A stretch of 64,000 bases of DNA from CAYSPG01 sp964432885 (GTDB taxonomy: Bacteria > Bacteroidota > Bacteroidia > AKYH767-A > OLB10): assembly GCA_964432885.1 (NCBI GenBank), contig CAYSPG010000006.1:62001-126000 (forward strand), in the 5' to 3' direction. The position numbers were made by a program, and so were the translations under genes. The notes under the pieces were generated by a model. The model had not been told where the DNA came from. It saw only the letters and a program-made list of their open reading frames with translations, and ran no database searches. How positions within the stretch are numbered: position 1 is the stretch's first letter; the number at the start of each line of letters is the position of its first letter. This document shows positions 62,473 through 64,000 of the stretch, one piece after another.

Positions 62473-63594
62473 TTAATGATGTTCGTGTTCGTGATGATGT
62501 TCGGCAACGGCCATTCCAAAATATATTGCCGAAAGGAATGTAAATACAAATGCCTGAAGAAAACCTACAAGCAACTCGAGAAAGCTGATAAATATGGTAA
62601 ATGCCACAGCAGGTACTGCAGCGCCAAACCCTGCGCCTGTTGATGCCGCCCCTGCCACAAATATTAAGCAGAAGAATACCAGCATTACTATGTGGCCGGC
62701 AAGTATGTTTGCAAATAATCGAATTACCAATACAAATGGCTTTAGGAATATGCCCAGTATTTCAAGCGGGGTAAGTATTACAAGCACCGCTACCGGAACA
62801 CCGGGCATGGCAAAAATGTGGCGCCAGTAGTTTTTGTTTGCTACAAACAGTGTTATTAATAAAGTGGCTGTGGCCAATACCAGTGGCACTGCAATGTTGC
62901 CTGTTACGTTGGCCCCGCCCGGAAAAATTGGAATAAGTCCCATTAAGTTACTTACCCATATAAAAAAGAAAATGGTAAGCAGGTAAGGCATAAAGCGCGC
63001 ATAATGTTTTTCGCCAATTGCGGTTTTTGCAATATTGTCGCGCACAAATACAATTAAAATTTCGAGCAGGTTTTGCAATCCTGTTGGCGCCTTATCTTTA
63101 TTGCGGCCATACGAGCGTGCCGCAGGTATAAACAACATAAGTATAATGGCTATGGCTATAAATATGCTCAGCACATTTTTGGTAATGGATAAATCATAAA
63201 ACTCAGAGCCATCAACCGATTTGATTTTATCGTGCACCAATTTGTAACCATTGTATTCGGCATGGCCATGCTCAAAGCGTGATGATGAAAAAACCTCAAG
63301 CCCTTTTTGTTTATTGTAAATAACTATGGGCAATGGAATAGATACCGGATGCTCATGGCTGCCCCACAGGTGCCACTCATGCGAATCGGAAATGTGGCTC
63401 ATTACCACCTCGCCAGCCTTAAATTTTTCGTGTGCCCCATTACTGTGCACGGTGCTGTCCGCTGCAACTGTGGTACTATCGGTTGCATGCTCGTGCTCAT
63501 CACTTGCTAACATGCCCAATGGCATTACAAACAGAATAACCGCTACAAAAAGTTTGTAAACAGAAACTATATTTTTAATAGGGCTTAGAGACAT
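62473..63594 (-). CDS. atpB: ATP synthase a subunit
   Basis: A 373-residue membrane subunit. The ATG at 63594 is chosen (MSLSPIKNIVSVYKLFVAV), giving a signal-like first helix. A periplasmic extension of about 130 residues follows, rich in His/Asp/Glu (SDEHEHATD, HEWHLWGSHEHP), as usual in Bacteroidota AtpB. Then come the membrane helices with ETILV-type YLLTIFFFIWVSNLMGLIP and the conserved Arg helix FVLVIRLFANILAGHIV. The C-terminus ends in the His-rich AEHHHEHEHH. It forms the proton path with the c ring. Confidence 0.95.
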   Translation of the reverse strand: MSLSPIKNIVSVYKLFVAVILFVMPLGMLASDEHEHATDSTTVAADSTVHSNGAHEKFKAGEVVMSHISDSHEWHLWGSHEHPVSIPLPIVIYNKQKGLEVFSSSRFEHGHAEYNGYKLVHDKIKSVDGSEFYDLSITKNVLSIFIAIAIILMLFIPAARSYGRNKDKAPTGLQNLLEILIVFVRDNIAKTAIGEKHYARFMPYLLTIFFFIWVSNLMGLIPIFPGGANVTGNIAVPLVLATATLLITLFVANKNYWRHIFAMPGVPVAVLVILTPLEILGIFLKPFVLVIRLFANILAGHIVMLVFFCLIFVAGAASTGAGFGAAVPAVAFTIFISFLELLVGFLQAFVFTFLSAIYFGMAVAEHHHEHEHH

Positions 63595-63754
63595 TTTTGA
63601 TACCTGTGCTTTAAAAAATTGCGGTCGCAAAAGTAAAATTTAAACAATACGAAAAAGAGTTTTACTAACTTTTGTTTTTAAAATGTATTAACAAGGATTG
63701 GAAGTGTTGAGATTTAAGGTTTTACGGCATTAAAAACAGTAAAAAAAATATGAC

Positions 63755-64000
63755 TTATTTATTTGCATCCAGTTTATTTTTTCCCTTAAACAAAAAGTAA
63801 ACGGTAGCTGTCTCAAAAACCGAAAACAGCATATATACCATTAAAAAAGTGGTAACAAACGACACCAGGTGGCCGGTTTTTAAGATGGCATAAAATATTA
63901 TTACACCTACATACATAAACAGTTTAATGGCTGTGGCCGACATAAAATAAACTACTACGCTTCGGTTTCCGGCCGATGAACTTTTAAGCATGCCTGCATG
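63755..64000 (-). CDS. Small membrane protein upstream of atpB (AtpI-like position), partial
   Basis: The frame is open to the right edge of the window (81 codons visible, an ATG at 63991 not necessarily the start). It contains two membrane segments (FMSATAIKLFMYVGVIIFYAIL and VSFVTTFLMVYMLFSVFETATVYFLF) and a basic C-terminus (KGKNKLDANK). Its place directly upstream of atpB fits the small AtpI-like or accessory membrane proteins found there in Bacteroidota, but sequence similarity to AtpI cannot be shown by eye. Confidence 0.65.
   Translation of the reverse strand, partial: HAGMLKSSSAGNRSVVVYFMSATAIKLFMYVGVIIFYAILKTGHLVSFVTTFLMVYMLFSVFETATVYFLFKGKNKLDANK

Overview
The window looks like chromosomal DNA of a Bacteroidota bacterium. 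The evidence is the AT-rich base composition, at least seven secreted proteins (six complete) ending or expected to end in type IX secretion (T9SS) C-terminal sorting domains, a PorE-like OmpA protein, a BtuB/BtuG-type cobalamin uptake pair, Bacteroidota-type -7 motifs (TAnnTTTG), and an ATP synthase operon without beta and epsilon genes. The exact order is not resolvable by eye; an uncultivated Chitinophagales or Sphingobacteriales relative would fit. I found no tRNA, rRNA, CRISPR array, prophage or intact insertion sequence.

Layout. 1-2132 (-): edge-truncated choice-of-anchor-L/Ig-like secreted protein. 2464-4461 (+): PorE-like OmpA protein. 4462-4969: terminator and two abutting MITE-like palindromic elements. 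4970-8278 (-): cobalamin riboswitch, TonB-dependent receptor and BtuG-like surface lipoprotein. 8406-11932: T9SS propeller protein, GT2 glycosyltransferase, DUF4256 protein. 11952-14396: DUF5686 outer-membrane protein. 14429-20425: a recently rearranged segment with a truncated copy of a TPR sensor kinase, an XRE regulator with a double palindromic operator, a T9SS propeller protein, the full TPR histidine kinase and a MORN-repeat protein. 20501-24537: housekeeping genes (mqnA, a LolD-like ATPase, holA, AMP nucleosidase, a small HsdR_N-like protein). 24576-30912: T9SS protein, penicillin-acylase-family enzyme, panC. 31095-39872: a 2925-residue repeat-rich T9SS protein. 39992-47401: deoC, CBS protein, BamA-like protein, short-chain threonine dehydrogenase, cysS, M28 peptidase, DUF1579 protein. 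47461-51693 (-): rfbB, wbpP-like epimerase, cpsB-like phosphatase, DinB and DoxX genes, the first three forming a surface-polysaccharide block. 51917-53965: a T9SS gene remnant, a DUF1801 protein and a Kelch T9SS protein. 53986-56760: 2-oxoglutarate dehydrogenase E1. 56896-58272: T9SS protein. 58344-64000 (-): ATP synthase genes I-like-B-E-F-H-A-G.

How it works together. Much of the coding capacity serves the cell surface: T9SS cargo, a likely T9SS envelope component, cobalamin capture and polysaccharide precursors. The rest is central metabolism: F-type ATP synthase, TCA cycle, futalosine menaquinone synthesis, pantothenate and nucleotide salvage.

The most unusual feature is small repeated DNA inside functional sequence. 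GC-rich palindromic elements of about 35-45 bp lie in frame inside four unrelated genes (TonB receptor, MORN protein, penicillin acylase, 2-oxoglutarate dehydrogenase). Degenerate 7-bp-type repeats lie inside two genes (TonB receptor, rfbB) and inside a variable arm of the cobalamin riboswitch, as well as at many gene junctions.
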